Source: Rana temporaria (lineage: Eukaryota > Chordata > Amphibia > Anura > Ranidae). From it: 64,000 nucleotides of DNA. Positions 34,506 through 46,223 of this stretch are shown piece by piece. The notes under the pieces were generated by a model. That model did not search any database and had not been told where the DNA came from. It saw only the letters and a list, made by a program, of their open reading frames with translations. Position numbers and translations under genes: made by a program. Every line of letters begins with the position of its first letter. Within the stretch, counting starts at the first letter, position 1. Where the stretch lies: assembly GCF_905171775.1 (NCBI RefSeq), contig NC_053490.1:85208286-85272285 (forward strand), in the 5' to 3' direction.

Positions 34506-35228
34506 TACACATTTTTTTGTTTGTTTTATGAATGAATCCCTTTAGAATTGTCAGAGCCGACAATTCATTATAGCCGCGTGTGAATTTTTAAATGACTTTT
34601 TTCCTTCAGAATGTCACTTTGTGCAGGGGGAGTTCTAAGTGCGGGAAAAATGCGCTATTTCACATGCTGACATTACACCCCCCCTAGGTACGAAATTTAA
34701 AGGAATATTTCACTTTTATTGTTTCACTTTAAGAATTATTAATTTCACTGCTCCCGAAAAAACGGCCGTTTTAAAAAATAAAAAAAGCATTGATACATGT
34801 TCCCTGGGGCAGGACTGAGGTCCCCAAACACTTTTTAGGACAAAACTTGCAGATTAGCCTTTAAAATGAACACTTTTGATTTCTCCCATAGACTTCTATA
34901 GGGAGTTCGGCGCGGCTTTACATATTAGTTTCAATGCGCCGGCTGCTACGCTGGTTCATGCGCCTGATTAAGCCTCCACCCGGAGTACTAATTAATGCAT
35001 GAACCAGCGCAGCGCACATAGCTTAGTAAATCAGGCCCTTAGATTGCACACAGGTGGACATCATTTCACTAATTATGTGACTTCTGAAGGTAATTGGTCA
35101 CACCAGAGTTTTTTTATGGGCTTCATAACAAAGAGGGTGAATACATGCGTACATGCCAATTATCATTTTTTTTATTTCTGGAAAAAAGCTTTATGTAAAT
35201 AGTTTTCTAATTTTACTTCACCAACTAA

Positions 35229-35944
35229 GGGCCAGATCCACAGATAATTAGATGGGCGCAGCGTATCAGAGATACGCTACGCCACCGTACCTTACCTGGC
35301 GGATCTTCGAATCCGCAAAGAATTTGCGCCTTAAGTTACGGCGGCGTAGTGTATTTCTGGTGGCGGAATTCAAATTGGCGGGTAGGGGGCGTGATTCATT
35401 TAAATGAAGCGCGTCCCTGCGCCGAATGAACTGCGCATGCGTTGTTCCGAAATTTCCCGCCGTGCATTGCGCTAAATGACGTCGCTAGGATGTAATTTTT
35501 TTAACTTAGACGTTAGTTACGTCCATCCCTATTCACGGACGACTTACGCAAAAAAAATAAAAATTTCAAATTTCGACGCGGGAACGACGGCCATACATGG
35601 CAAGTCTATCTATACACCGCAAAATACCAGCTTTAACTATATGACGGAAAAAGCCGACTACAGACGACGTTAGAAAATGCGACGGCCGCGCGTACGTTCG
35701 TGGATCGTTGTAAATCGCTAATTTGCATACCTGACGCGGAAAACTACGCGAACTCCACCCAGCGGGCGCCGAAGTATTGCATCTAAGATCCGAAGGCGTA
35801 CGAAGCCGTACCCCTGTCGGATCTTACCCAGATGCCGTCGTATCTTGGTTTGAGGATTCAAACTAAAGATACGACGCGGGAAATTTGAATGTACGCCGGC
35901 GTATCAGTAGATACGCCGGCGTACTTGCTCTGTGGATCTGCCCC
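35229..35944. mobile_element. Harbinger-type MITE near the right Tc1 end
   Basis: GGGCCAGATCCACAG and CTGTGGATCTGCCCC ends. The interior shows GCGCATGCGTTG, CCCTATTCACGGACGACTTA and ACGACGGCCATACATGG, shared with the Harbinger terminal region. The flank is TA on both sides (CTA-A and T-TAG); the exact TSD is not clear. Confidence 0.8.
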
Positions 35945-36215
35945 TTAGACTATTGTGTTCTGATCCATCACATATAATTCAGATTAAAAAAACATTGGAA
36001 TAAAGGCTGTAATGTAACAAAATAGGTAAAAGGCCTATACTTTTGCAAGGCACTGTAAGTAGGCGCTCCTTTGCTATTGATTTGAGCATATACTTTAATT
36101 TTCCAACATCAGTATTGTAATAATAATACAAACAATAGTAATATTTGACAATCCAATATAAGCTTACTTAAAATGTTTTCTTTCATATTGTGAGAACTGC
36201 CTGTCTGCTGCCATC

Positions 36216-36529
36216 CAGGGGTGGACTGACCATTCGGGCTCTCTGGCACTGCTCGAGGGTCCCATGCCATTAGGGGGCCCAATCAGGGTTGCCAGCCTCA
36301 GTAAAACCAGAGACAGTATGTAAAAATCTGTGTTTTTAAAAAAAAAATCCAAGATTATTGCTGCCCCGCCTCTCCATTACCTTTTCAGTGTGTGTATGTG
36401 TATTCTGTGTGTATGTATACTGTGTGTGTCCCATAATCTATTGCCTGGGGGCCCCATAATCTTCTATAGCCTGGAGGCCCCATAATCTCCTATTGGCCGG
36501 GGGCCCCATGATTTGTCAGTCCTTTCCTG
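36216..36529. mobile_element. hAT MITE, independent insertion
   Basis: Same family as 11,338-11,630 (CAGGGGTGGACTGACCATTC start, GTTGCCAGCCTCAGTAAAAC interior). Perfect 8-bp TSD CTGCCATC at 36,208-36,215 and 36,530-36,537. The right end is degraded to GTCAGTCCTTTCCTG. It has expanded GTGTGTAT simple repeats at about 36,390-36,428. Confidence 0.88.
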
Positions 36530-36876
36530 CTGCCATCTCTTTATACAGCTTCCTGGAATCCCTGCATGCTTTGCAGCTTCTACTCTGCTATTTATTTTCA
36601 GTTTCTAAGTACTATATATCCCATGGTACCATGCTGCCTGCAAGTAGTGATGCCTGTACTGACTCCGCCTCCTGAAACTCCTCCTTTTGACACCTCTGTA
36701 GTTCAGAATGTAGGCTCTGTACAATGTGTGACACAGCAGTGCCTACTCATAGTTATAATAATGTAGAGCTACTCTCGTATAAGCCAATTGGTTTCTTGGG
36801 TCCTCTGTTCTCTTCCTCGATTCTTGAAGCCGTTTGGTCCCCATACCTGGTTATGAGTTACTCGCACCTGTGTGGC

Positions 36877-38190
36877 TTAAAGCGTAAATCCACTTTTGTT
36901 GAGAAAAAAACATTCCCCTCTGGGTGATCTACGTACATTACAAGGATTTTAGCAAACTTTGTTGTAGATTCCTACCTTTTGTTATTCTAAAGAAATCCAT
37001 ATGTGTTTGTCTATATACATGTGGGGAAAGTGAGTCTAATGGGAGTGGTTTCATTATCAATCAGCTGACCTGCAGGGCTCTAATGAGGAAAGCTACTGGG
37101 TCTGCATCCCTTTAGACATTATTTCCTAGTGGGAGTATCTCACCAAAAATTACATTTTTGTTGCAGGGGATGCCTGACATCTGATTTGTATCTTAGTGCA
37201 GACTTCTGGTAAAACTGGTGAGCCAATCACACAAGCAGGAAATTATGTTTCTCGTAGGGCGTTCTGTACACATTTTGAGCTAGATTCATGTAGCTCTTAC
37301 GTTGGCGTATCTATTGATACGCCGCGTCAGTCAGTAGATGTGCCGTCGTATCTATGCGTGCTATTCACGGAGCTAGATACGCCTGAATTTCAGCTTCCTC
37401 TGACGGACATAAGTGTTAGTACGCCGTCGTATCTAGGGTGCATATTTACGCTGGCCGCTAGAGGCGCTTCCGTAGATTTACGCATAGAATATGTAAATGA
37501 CCTAGATACGCCGATTCACGAAAGTTCTTGCGCACGCTATGCCGTTTACGTAAGGCTTACGTCTGGCGTAACGTTACCCCTGCTATATGAGGCGCAGCCA
37601 ATGTTAAAGTATGGACGTCGGAACAGCCGTCAAATTTTACGTCGTTTACGTAAGTGGTACGTGAATGGGGCTGTGCGTAGGTTACATTCACGTCGAAAGC
37701 ATTGAGCCGACGTATCTTAGGGAGTATATGCAACGTGACTCTGAGCATGCGCGCGCATGAGCGGATCGTTAGTGGAAAAATTTACATGGGGTCACGGCTA
37801 TTTTGAATACAACACGCCCACTACCTTCCACATTTGAATTAGGCGGGCTTACGCCTGCCTAGTTACACTACGCCGGCACAACGTACGGTGCCAGACCTTT
37901 GTGAATAATGGTCTGGGCGCCCTATTTTACGTCGACGTAGCGCATATGAGATGCGCTAAGCCGGCACAACTATACGCTGAGCTACGTGAATCTAGCTCTA
38001 TGTGTACAGAACACATTCAGGTAGCCATATTGCATTGCATTTTCAGAAAATTACAGAGCTGCAGATAGAAAGAAGGTTATTTTTAATAACATTCAATTAC
38101 AATATGACTTGTGTCGCAATTGTATACACTATATTGTTTTTTTTCTTTATTTGCAATTTTTTTACCCACTAAAGTGGAGTTACACTTTAA
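36877..38190. mobile_element. Inverted-repeat element with TTAAAGYGTAA ends
   Basis: TTAAAGCGTAAATCCACTTT on the left; AAAGTGGAGTTACACTTTAA on the right. The interior is mirrored in part: TTCTGTACACA at 37,263-37,273 and TGTGTACAGAA at about 38,001-38,011. A Harbinger-type MITE sits between those two words. Family not recognised. Confidence 0.55.
37277..37998. mobile_element. Harbinger-type MITE nested in an inverted-repeat element
   Basis: Ends GAGCTAGATTCATGTAGCTC and GAGCTACGTGAATCTAGCTC. The interior has many TACGTC/GACGTA words, GAGCATGCGCGCGCATGAGC, and GTATCTAGGGTGCATATTTA followed by CGCTGGCCGCTAGAGGCGCT. A 169-aa frame across it (37,196-37,705) is not coding: it has no motif and spans the MITE end. 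Confidence 0.75.
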
Positions 38191-38408
38191 GCATTAATAA
38201 TCTACCCCTCCATGACAGTACACAGAAAAAAGACCACAAGAAACTTGAGAAGTATTATTGTGAATGTATTTTTGAGGGGAAAGCAAATGCAATGCATAAA
38301 ACAAATAAACAGAACAACAGAATACATTAGATTAACTAACTGGCAGGTTAACCTCACCTACTGCCATTAATTCACTCCGCATTAAGGCTAAGCCCCATTA
38401 CACTAGTC

Positions 38409-38903
38409 CAGGGCTGGACTGGGACAACAATTTGGCCCTGGACTTCAGCCAGACTGGCCCACTTTGACAGGTCTCTCCCATGAGGACCGGACAACTCCCG
38501 GACCTCCCCCGGCCACCCAAGCCCCCTCTACCACTTCACTAGCCACTAGCCATTCTACTTTATTAGAGTAGAACGGCTGGTACTGGTACTCTTATAGGCA
38601 GTACCAGTGGGGAAGGTAGACATAATTTCACCCGGGGCAAAGAATCAGTTCAGTGCCCCCCCTCATGGGACAAGATTAGGCAGAAGTGAGAAACTCCCAG
38701 GCTATAGCTGTTGAGTCAGCTGTCTGTCCCCTCCCCGCTGCGGGGAGGGAGATGGAGGTGAGCGCTGCAGGGAGGGAGAGGAGGTGAGCGCTGCGGGGAG
38801 GGAGAGACAGAGGAGCGTGGCAGTCCGCTGTCACTGAAGTGGCCCACTGAGCCATCGGCCCACCGGGAAACTCCCTGTAGACCCAATGGCCAGTACATCC
38901 ATG
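38409..38903. mobile_element. hAT-like MITE, CAGGGCTGGACTGGGAC end
   Basis: The left CAGGGCTGGACTGGGA pairs with the right GGCCAGTACATCCATG (diverged). No clean 8-bp TSD found. The interior has a GGGGAGGGAGA-rich minisatellite-like stretch (38,733-38,812). Confidence 0.5.
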
Positions 38904-39936
38904 CATTATTCCACAAAGTATCAGCAAGAATAGCATCAACCGTGAAAGCATGAATGGCATAAAAATAAACTTCCCTGTAATTCTTAGCAATAGCTACTCA
39001 AGCAATTATTTTGGGTGAACTCTACACATACAGTCCCAATGGCAAGTGGATTTATGCATTACTGGCAAAGGGGTACTCCTGGTAGTGTACCTGGTGCCCT
39101 ATTGTCAAGGTTAGCCAGCTGTCGTTGTGGTCCTTCTTTAAGGTGGAGCACATGTAGCTGTCTCTTTAAAGCGTAGTTCCACCTAAAAGTGTAACTTCCT
39201 CTCATTTGACTCCTCCCCCTCCGGTGCCACATTTGGCACCTTTTGGGGGGCGGATACCTGTCTTTGACAGGTAGCCTGTCCCCACTTCTGGGAGACCAGG
39301 CGAATTATGTCAGTGGTTCAGCTCCCTCCTCCTTCCCTTGCCACTGGGCCAGTAGGAGAGCGCAGCAGGGCCTCGCACATGCGCAGTAGGAACCCGGTGT
39401 GAAGACAGGGGGTTCTTGCTTTGTCCATAAGAGCCTGAGAACTGATCCGCTGAAGGATCACTTGCTGTGCCTACACCAGACTTGAGAGACCCGCTGCCAT
39501 GAGTGCCTATACCAGAGCTCAAAGACTGAGCCATGTGGAGGACTGAAACTACAGAAAGACTGAGCCTTGTGGGACCTGACTTCAGAGGACTGCATACCGT
39601 CCGATGCCTAAGTATCAGGAGGGGTGAGATGAACATCCGTGCCTCAATACTGACACAGTTATTGCAGGAGAGACTTCCCCTTGATTAGCATCCCACCAGC
39701 CATCTGCTGCAAAGGGACAGTCACATGTGTACTAGCTACAGAAGGGCCCCAACAAAAGCTGGCTAGCACCGACAGTTAGATGCCAGTACTTTGCCGTTAC
39801 TTCCAGGGGCATCTCTTATCAGGAACGCATATACCCACCCTTTATTTGAGTTGTATGCATAGTGTGCATACAAGGACCTTTTTTTTCCTGAGTTATTTGA
39901 TTCTGTTATTTGATTCTTCAACTATAGTTGCACTAG
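38904..39936. other. Unassigned, with small repeat relics
   Basis: TTTAAAGCGTAGTTCCACC at about 39,165-39,183 looks like the start of the same small repeat as at 16,085. Otherwise nothing recognised. A 108-aa minus frame (39,636-39,310) has no motif. Confidence 0.4.
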
Positions 39937-39940
39937 TTAA

Positions 39941-40806
39941 CCACTTCAGCCCCGGAAGGTTTTACCCCCTTCCTGGCCAAGCCCTTTTTTTTTGATTGGG
40001 CACTGCCATGATTTTACTGACAATTGTGCGGTCGTGCGACGTTGTACCCAAACAAAATTTACGTCCTTTTTTTCCCCACAAATTTAGTTTTTATTTTGGT
40101 GGCATTTGATCCCCTCTGCGGTTTTTATTTTTTGCGCTATAAATATTGAAAAAAAACAATCTTTTTTACTTTTCGCTATTATAAATATCCCCCAAAAATA
40201 TATAAAAAAAAATCTTCCTGCCAATACGTATTCTTCTACATATTTTTGGTAAAAAAAATTGCAATAAGCGAATACTGATTGGTTTGTGCAAAAGTTATCG
40301 TGTCTACAAAATAGGGGATAAAGTTATGGCATTTTTATCATTATTATTATTATTATTTTACTAGTAATGGCGGTGATCTGCGATTTGTATCGTGACTGCG
40401 ACTTTATTTGAGGAAACTTAGGACACTTTTGACACTACTTTGGGACCATTGGCATTTATACAGCGATCAGTGCTATAAAAATGCACTGATTACTATGTAA
40501 ATGTCACTGGCAAAGAAGGGGGCGGTCAAGGGGTTAAGTGTGTTCCCTCACTGTGTTCTAACTGTAGGGGTGATGGGCATGACAAAGATCACTGCTCCCG
40601 ATCACTGGGAGCAGTAGATCCCTATCATGTTGCTAGGCAGGACAGGGAAATGCCTTGTGTACATAGGCATCTCCCCATTCTGCCTCGGCGCCGGTGTCAT
40701 GCACGTGCCTGCTAGCCGCCGATGACGCAGCGACATACGGGTATGTCGTTTTGCGCACCAGTGCCACTTTGCCAATGTATATCGGCGCAAGCCGGTTGAC
40801 AAGTTG
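39941..40806. repeat. R1 repeat
   Basis: TTAA (39,937-39,940) plus CCACTTCAGCC; the right end CAAGTTG plus TTAA (40,807-40,810) is mutated. Typical core GTGCGGTCGTGCGACG and TTGATCCCCTCTGCGG. Confidence 0.6.
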
Positions 40807-40810
40807 TTAA

Positions 40811-41931
40811 AGTTTAATTTAACATTGTTATAGTTCGTTTTGTATAGAGCGAAACATATCGAGCAAGTACCCCCATCAATGCTCAAATTGGACTTCCTAA
40901 TATGCCTTTGGAGATCATGTATCGTTTTCATCTTAATTGATGGTTTTTCTATATATATTTATTATTTGCTAAAAATAAAACATTTTCTATTTTTCTATAC
41001 TCTTTTGTTGTTGACTACATTTTCTATTTAGCACCAGTTTAATAGTCCCTGGGGTTCTTAGGTACCCTTCCTTTTCTCATTCATATTGCTATAGTTACAT
41101 TTACTGCCAGTTTAAAGGCCAGTAATCATTTACCTAGTATTGTATCCTTGAGTCTGTTTATTTGCTTGCTGAATGATTTGTGCATTGTTTGACTGCATTT
41201 CTTCAATACATTCATTTAATCTACCACCAGTTGCTTGGCCTATTTCCTATGTAGTGTTATAAAGTGTAGCTTAATAACGCTTAAGTCACACACAGGAGTG
41301 GGGGGCCTCCTACCTAAAACTGGGTGTGTCAGTGAGGACCGAGCAGCTAAGAGTCATGGCAGAACAGAGAACCCACTATTACCAGTGGCTCCTGTGGGGG
41401 TAAGCTCTACAACTACATATCCCATGACCCTTAGCGGCCTTTCCACTGTGCCCCTGATTGTATCTAATCCGCTGTTGTCAGAAGGGAGGGGGAGCCAGCG
41501 GGCACCTGGCTACAATAATGATAATAAGTGAACTCTGTTTACCTCTTTAAGTCACTGACCCAGACCAAGCATGTGAATAAGGACTTTGGATTTCATTTTA
41601 AAAAAAGTGAATGACTGATTTAGGTGAACTTTAGATAAGTGATAAACAAATGAAAAAGCCTAATTCCAGCGTACACATTTTAGGCAGTTACATGGACATT
41701 TTCTTCACTTTTGCTGCACATCTTGGTCTCTTAAAGTGGATGTAAACCCTCCATACACCCAGTAAAGTGAACAGCAGCCTTGCAAGGGAGAAACTTCTCT
41801 GATTGGCTGCTGGGGAAAGTTGCTCTGCCAGAACCCCTCTGGCGCCAACTGCCGGCCAGGGATGGTATTGCATCCCTGGAGCACAGACTGACCCAGTGGA
41901 CACTTCTGGAGTGACAGAAGTCCCAACTCTA
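40811..41931. other. Unassigned, AT-rich then repeat-like
   Basis: 41,735-41,931 contains GATTGGCTGCTGGGG and GGGATGGTATTGCATCCCTG, resembling 51,300-51,400, so this is a shared uncharacterised repeat. The first 900 bp show no element I can name. Confidence 0.35.
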
Positions 41932-42414
41932 AGGCCCAGTACACACGAGCAAACATGTACGATGAAACCGGTCCGTCGGACCGTTTTCACCGTACATGCC
42001 TGCCAGAGGGCTTCTGTACGATGGTTGTACTAACCATCGTACAGAAGTCCGCGCGTAAACAATACGCAGGGCGTGTCCGCGTCGTCGCCGCGACGATGAC
42101 GCGGAGACGTGGGCGGGCCTGCCATTTAAAGGCTTCCACGCATGCGTCAAAGTCATTCGACGCATGCGAGGGACGGCGGGTGCTCGGACATGTACGGTAG
42201 GTCTGTACTGACGACCGTACATGTCCGAGCGGGCAGGATTCCAGCGGACGGTTTTAAAACACGTCCAGGAATATTTGCCCGCTGGGAAAAGGCCCGGCGG
42301 GCAAATGTTTGCTGGAATTCGGCCCGCTCGCGCCTACACACGACCGAACATGTATGCTGAAACTGGCCCGCGGACCAGTTTCAGCATACATGTTTGGTCG
42401 TGTGTACGGGGCCT
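41932..42414. mobile_element. MITE with AGGCCCAGTACACACG end
   Basis: AGGCCCAGTACACACGAGC and GTCGTGTGTACGGGGCCT ends. The interior has the characteristic GCGTCGTCGCCGCGACGATG and CGACGCATGCG blocks found in the copies at 51,778, 54,427 and 61,831. Non-coding despite GC-rich open frames. Confidence 0.72.
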
Positions 42415-42926
42415 ACCAAATTCAGAATGGGAGCAAAGTAACTCTCCCATTCCCCACTAACTTTAGTGTAGTGCCCATACTGAAAGTAAGGGGGCGCTAC
42501 AATTATATACGTGCATGTATGTGAGGGTGCGGGGTTAGGTGTTTTTAACTTTTTTTATTTTTATTATTTGTTTTATTCAGTAAACTTTATTTTATATTGG
42601 TAATGCACTAGATCGGTGCACCCTCCTTTTCTCTTTCTTTTTAGTTATATGGATACCCATTGCTCTGAGGAGGGCTGCAAGACACTAGACTTTGCTTTAA
42701 TCCAAAGAGTGGATTACACCACCCGTGTCCAGCGAAACACGGGAGCGCAGGAGATTTTTGTTCTAAAACTCACAGCTGCCACTGGCGTATGGCATACGGC
42801 AGTGGTGGTGTTAGAGAATTAAGGCTGTTGGATCGGCAAGTCAGCCAGGCAAATAGCATTTAGATAGAGTGATGCCATATTTCTTTCAGCACAGGTTATT
42901 GGATACACAAAGCTGTTCTTTAAATA
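42415..42926. other. Unassigned sequence
   Basis: Possibly the continuation of the repeat interrupted by the MITE at 41,932 (AGTGTAGTGCCCATACTGAA, GGGGGCGCTACAATT). No coding motif. Confidence 0.35.
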
Positions 42927-43249
42927 CAGTAAAATCTTGGTTTGCGAGCATAATTCATTCCAGAAACATGCTTGTAATCCAAAGCACTTGTATATCAAAG
43001 CATTTTTTTACAGGGTATAAAAGAGAAGTGAAGCACTTCTAAGTGTAGCAATAAGTTTCTAAATGTTGTACCTTCATTAAATGTAACCATATTGCTACAC
43101 TCTTCTCTTCCTTTTTATACTCAGTTGTGACATGCCGCTACTCTTATATCAAGACATCGCTTGTATATCAAGGCAAAATTTATTAAAACATTTTGCTTGT
43201 CTTGCAAAACGCTCTCAAACCAAGTTACTCTCAAACCAAGGTATTACTG
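42927..43249. mobile_element. mariner-type MITE with TA TSD
   Basis: CAGTAAAATCTTGGTTTGCG on the left; CTCTCAAACCAAGGTATTACTG (last part) on the right. TA at 42,925-42,926 and 43,250-43,251. Internal repeats of the end motif (CTTGTATATCAA) are present. It is 323 bp; length and ends fit a Tigger/mariner-derived MITE. Confidence 0.75.
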
Positions 43250-43251
43250 TA

Positions 43252-43944
43252 CATCAATTAAACATGTTAGTTCAGCTGCTAAAACATTTTTAACCATTTT
43301 ATTAGCTTCCTGTTTTTTTCTTCACATACTTTTCATATTTCTGAAAGTTCACATAGTCTGACAGATGGCATTCATTTGGGGAACAGTATATGTGGATTTC
43401 ATTACATAAACTTCACTTGTTTTTTTTTTTTTTTTTTATTTACCAGACAAATACATATTATGGCAAACAATAAATAAAAACATAGAGCATCTAAACAGGT
43501 TGAAAAATAGAAACGCAAAGGTTAGTAGCATGCTTTACCGAGGATCCAATGAATGTTACCAATGAATTAGCTATCCGGCATAATTATATGAACCTGTTCC
43601 ATTCAACACTATGTAGGTGTATTCAAACTAGGGTGCCCACGTGTCCCAGAAGGGCACCTTCATTCCGGGACAATACAGTGTCCCGGAATGAAATGAAGGC
43701 ACAGCCACCCCCTACTAACTATTAACTACATTTCCGGAACTGGTTGCTAGGGCCAGCGCTGCCTGGCATCTTGCAACCAGTGACAATTTACTCTCAGACA
43801 GTAAGGCCAGGAGCAAGGCCTGCGCCTAGTGCAGCATTGTTGTCCCCACCCACCTCTGCACCTCCTCCTTCTCCGGCACCCAGCATCAAGCAGCAGGGAC
43901 TGGTGTGATCTTCACTCTCCAGATAGCGACTCCACTCCTTTCCT
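43252..43944. other. Unassigned sequence
   Basis: A poly-T run at 43,421-43,437 and nothing recognisable beyond it. Confidence 0.35.
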
Positions 43945-43948
43945 TTAA

Positions 43949-45568
43949 CCACTTTACCACCAGGCACGTAAACCCCCTTAATGACCAGACCAATTTTCAG
44001 CTTTCGGTGCTCTCACATTTTGAATGACATTAACTCAGTCATACAACACTGTAACCAAATGAAAGTTTTGTCCTTTTTTTCCCATGAATTTTTCTTCATT
44101 TCTATTATAACATTTTGCAAAAAAGTAATTTTTCTTCATAAATTTGGCCTAAAATGTATACTGCTACATATCTTTGGTAAAAAAAAAAAAAAAATTGGTT
44201 ATTATTTAGTCTGGGTGAAAGTTATAGGGTCTACAAGCTATGGTACCAATTACTGAAAATTGATCAATTTTGAAGTACTGACAGCCTCTCTCGTTTCTTG
44301 AGACCCTAACATGCCAGAAAAGTACAAATACCCCCCAAATGACCCCTTTTTGGAAAGAAGACATTCCAAGGTATTTAGAAAGAGGCATGGTGAGTTTTTT
44401 GAAGTTGTAATTTTTTCCCACAATTCTTTGCAAAATCAAGATTTTTTTTTTCACAAAATGTTTATATTAGCAGGCTATTTCTCACACACAGCATATGCAT
44501 ACCACAAATTACACCCCAAAACACATTCTGCTATTCCTCCCGAGTATGGCGATACCATATGTGTGAGACTTTTACACAGCGTGGCCACATACAGAGGCCC
44601 AACATGCAGGGAGCACCATCAGGCGTTCTGGAACACCCAGACCAATTATGACATTCCTCTCCTACATGGAAAAATCATCATTTATTTGCTAGAAAATTAC
44701 ATATAACCCCAAAACATTATATATGCTTTTTTAGCAAAGACCCTAGAGAATACAATGGCGGTCGTTGCAACTTTTTATCGCGCACGGTATTTTCGCAGCA
44801 ATTTTTTGAACGCGTTTTTTTTGGAAATAAAACGGTTTTGTGTTTTAATAAAAAAAAAACATTAAAGTTAGCCCAATGTTTTTGCATAATATGAAAGATG
44901 AAGTTACGCCGAGTCAATAGATACCCAACATGTCACCCTTCAAAATTGCACACGCTTGTGGAATGGCGCCAAACTTCGCTACTTAAAAATCCCCATAGGT
45001 GACGCTTTAAATATTTTTACTGGTTACATCTTTTTAGCTGGAGAAGAGGTCTAGGGCCAAAATGATTGCTCTTGCTCCAACGTTCGCAGCGATACCTCAC
45101 ATGTGTGGTTTGAACACCGTTTTCATATGTGGGCGGGACTTACGAGTGCGGTCGCTTCTGTATACGAGCACACGGGAACAGGGGGCGCTTTAAATGTTTT
45201 TTTTTTTATTGTTCATTTTACTTTATTTATTTTAGTTTAACACATTTTTTATTGGGGCGGGGGTTGCAGGGATGGCTGAGCAGGGATGGATGGATCTGTG
45301 ACTGCAATAGTCACAGATCCAGCCACAGCGCTGCTGACACCCGCGCTCCCCCTCTCACACTGTCATTGAACGGAGCGAAAACGTGGTAAACGGCCGTTAT
45401 CAGCGGCAATTTACTGCGATCCGTGATGCGTCGGGTCCTCTCGACCCGGCGGTCACGGACACTCCCGTGTGCGTGCCCCAAGGGGCGCGCGATTCTGGGA
45501 GGACGTCCTCCCAGAGTTAAGGAACCGCCTTGTAGCCGTATTTCGGCTATGAGGCAGTGATTAAGTGG
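43949..45568. repeat. Long R1 repeat
   Basis: TTAA (43,945-43,948) plus CCACTTTACC; AAGTGG plus TTAA (45,569-45,572). It contains the second R1 body type (GAAGTTACGCCGAGTCAATA, GATACCTCACATGTGTGGTT) also seen as a partial copy in each Macro element. A 131-aa plus frame (44,311-44,706) has no recognised domain. Confidence 0.6.
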
Positions 45569-45572
45569 TTAA

Positions 45573-46024
45573 TGCATGCAGCTCATGCAGAGGAAGTGAC
45601 AGCAGCACTGCATCTGGTAGCAAGTGACACATTCACCTGAAAAATAACCTGCCGCCAATATCCCCATCAACTCCAATACTACATTTTCCCCCGCCCCCTT
45701 ATCTTTTTTGGGGGAAGGTGAGGGGGGGGGGGGGTTGTCCCTGAATGGCAGTTTGGAAATGTGGTCACCCTAATTCAAACGGTTAGTCCTTCTAGAAATG
45801 ACAATTCAGGTAGTTGCAGGAAAATGAAGCCATTGCAGGATTCCTTTGGAAATGATGATGAAAAATCTCCACCCCACTGAGCTCTATATAACTACTGCAG
45901 CGGTTACAATGAGATCCCACCATTATGTGGGATTTTGTTCTATTCATTTTACATAATGAAGAAATTAGCATTATATTTTATGATGGAGAAACACCTTGAG
46001 GTAGGAGGGAGCAGAGCCAAGAGC

Positions 46025-46095
<71 letters not shown>

Positions 46096-46223
46096 TAAAT
46101 AGCATATATATAGTCCCCAAGAAACATAGGAATCCAATAGGTGACTCAACCCAACCGAATCCACCTCTAACTGAATTACCACTCACAATTTAGCTGCCTC
46201 GTTAAAAGTATTTTCTGATTCTT
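45573..46223. repeat. Unassigned flank with AT/GT microsatellite
   Basis: An (AT)n-(GT)n-(AT)n array lies at 46,025-46,092; a G-run at 45,722-45,734. No other feature seen. Confidence 0.7.

Larger units (their letters stand above)
24248..35038 (-). mobile_element. MacroB: 10.8-kb non-coding DNA transposon
   Basis: Ends GGGCCTGATTTACCAAGC and GCTTAGTAAATCAGGCCC. Perfect TTA duplication (24,245-24,247 and 35,039-35,041) inside a Tc1 whose sequence resumes correctly. This is the inverted homologue of MacroA throughout; many blocks (for example 30,201-30,570 against 11,299-10,930) translate identically. It carries palindromes P2 and P1, two hAT MITEs, an R1 repeat with minisatellite, a tRNA-derived SINE and 1,179 bp absent from MacroA. 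No recognisable coding capacity. Length is far above ordinary MITEs. The mobilising transposase is unknown; PIF/Harbinger class is inferred from the GGGCC ends and 3-bp TSD. Confidence 0.92.
22229..36055 (-). mobile_element. Tc1/mariner element opened by three nested insertions
   Basis: The left terminus is CAGTGCCTTGCAAAAGTAT and the right terminus is ATACTTTTGCAAGGCACTG, an exact inverted pair 13.8 kb apart. TA flanks both sides (22,227-22,228 and 36,056-36,057). Subtracting the MITE (22,511-23,224), MacroB (24,248-35,038) and the MITE at 35,229-35,944 with their TSDs leaves about 1.6 kb, the usual Tc1 length. The host sequence reads through each junction: GTGACAC-TTA-GATTGCACAC across MacroB. 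Confidence 0.9.

Noticed and set aside
6392..35038. One 28.6-kb inverted duplication or an assembly artefact
   Set aside because: Different TSDs, a 1.18-kb indel, a copy-specific tandem array and a Tc1 surrounding only one copy argue for two independent insertions. Long-read confirmation is still desirable.
37196..37705. 169-aa plus-strand frame
   Set aside because: Crosses the boundary of a MITE and has no motif; mirrored sequence of a non-coding element.
44311..44706. 131-aa plus-strand frame in an R1 repeat
   Set aside because: Not conserved in the other R1 copies, which carry stops at the matching place; no domain.
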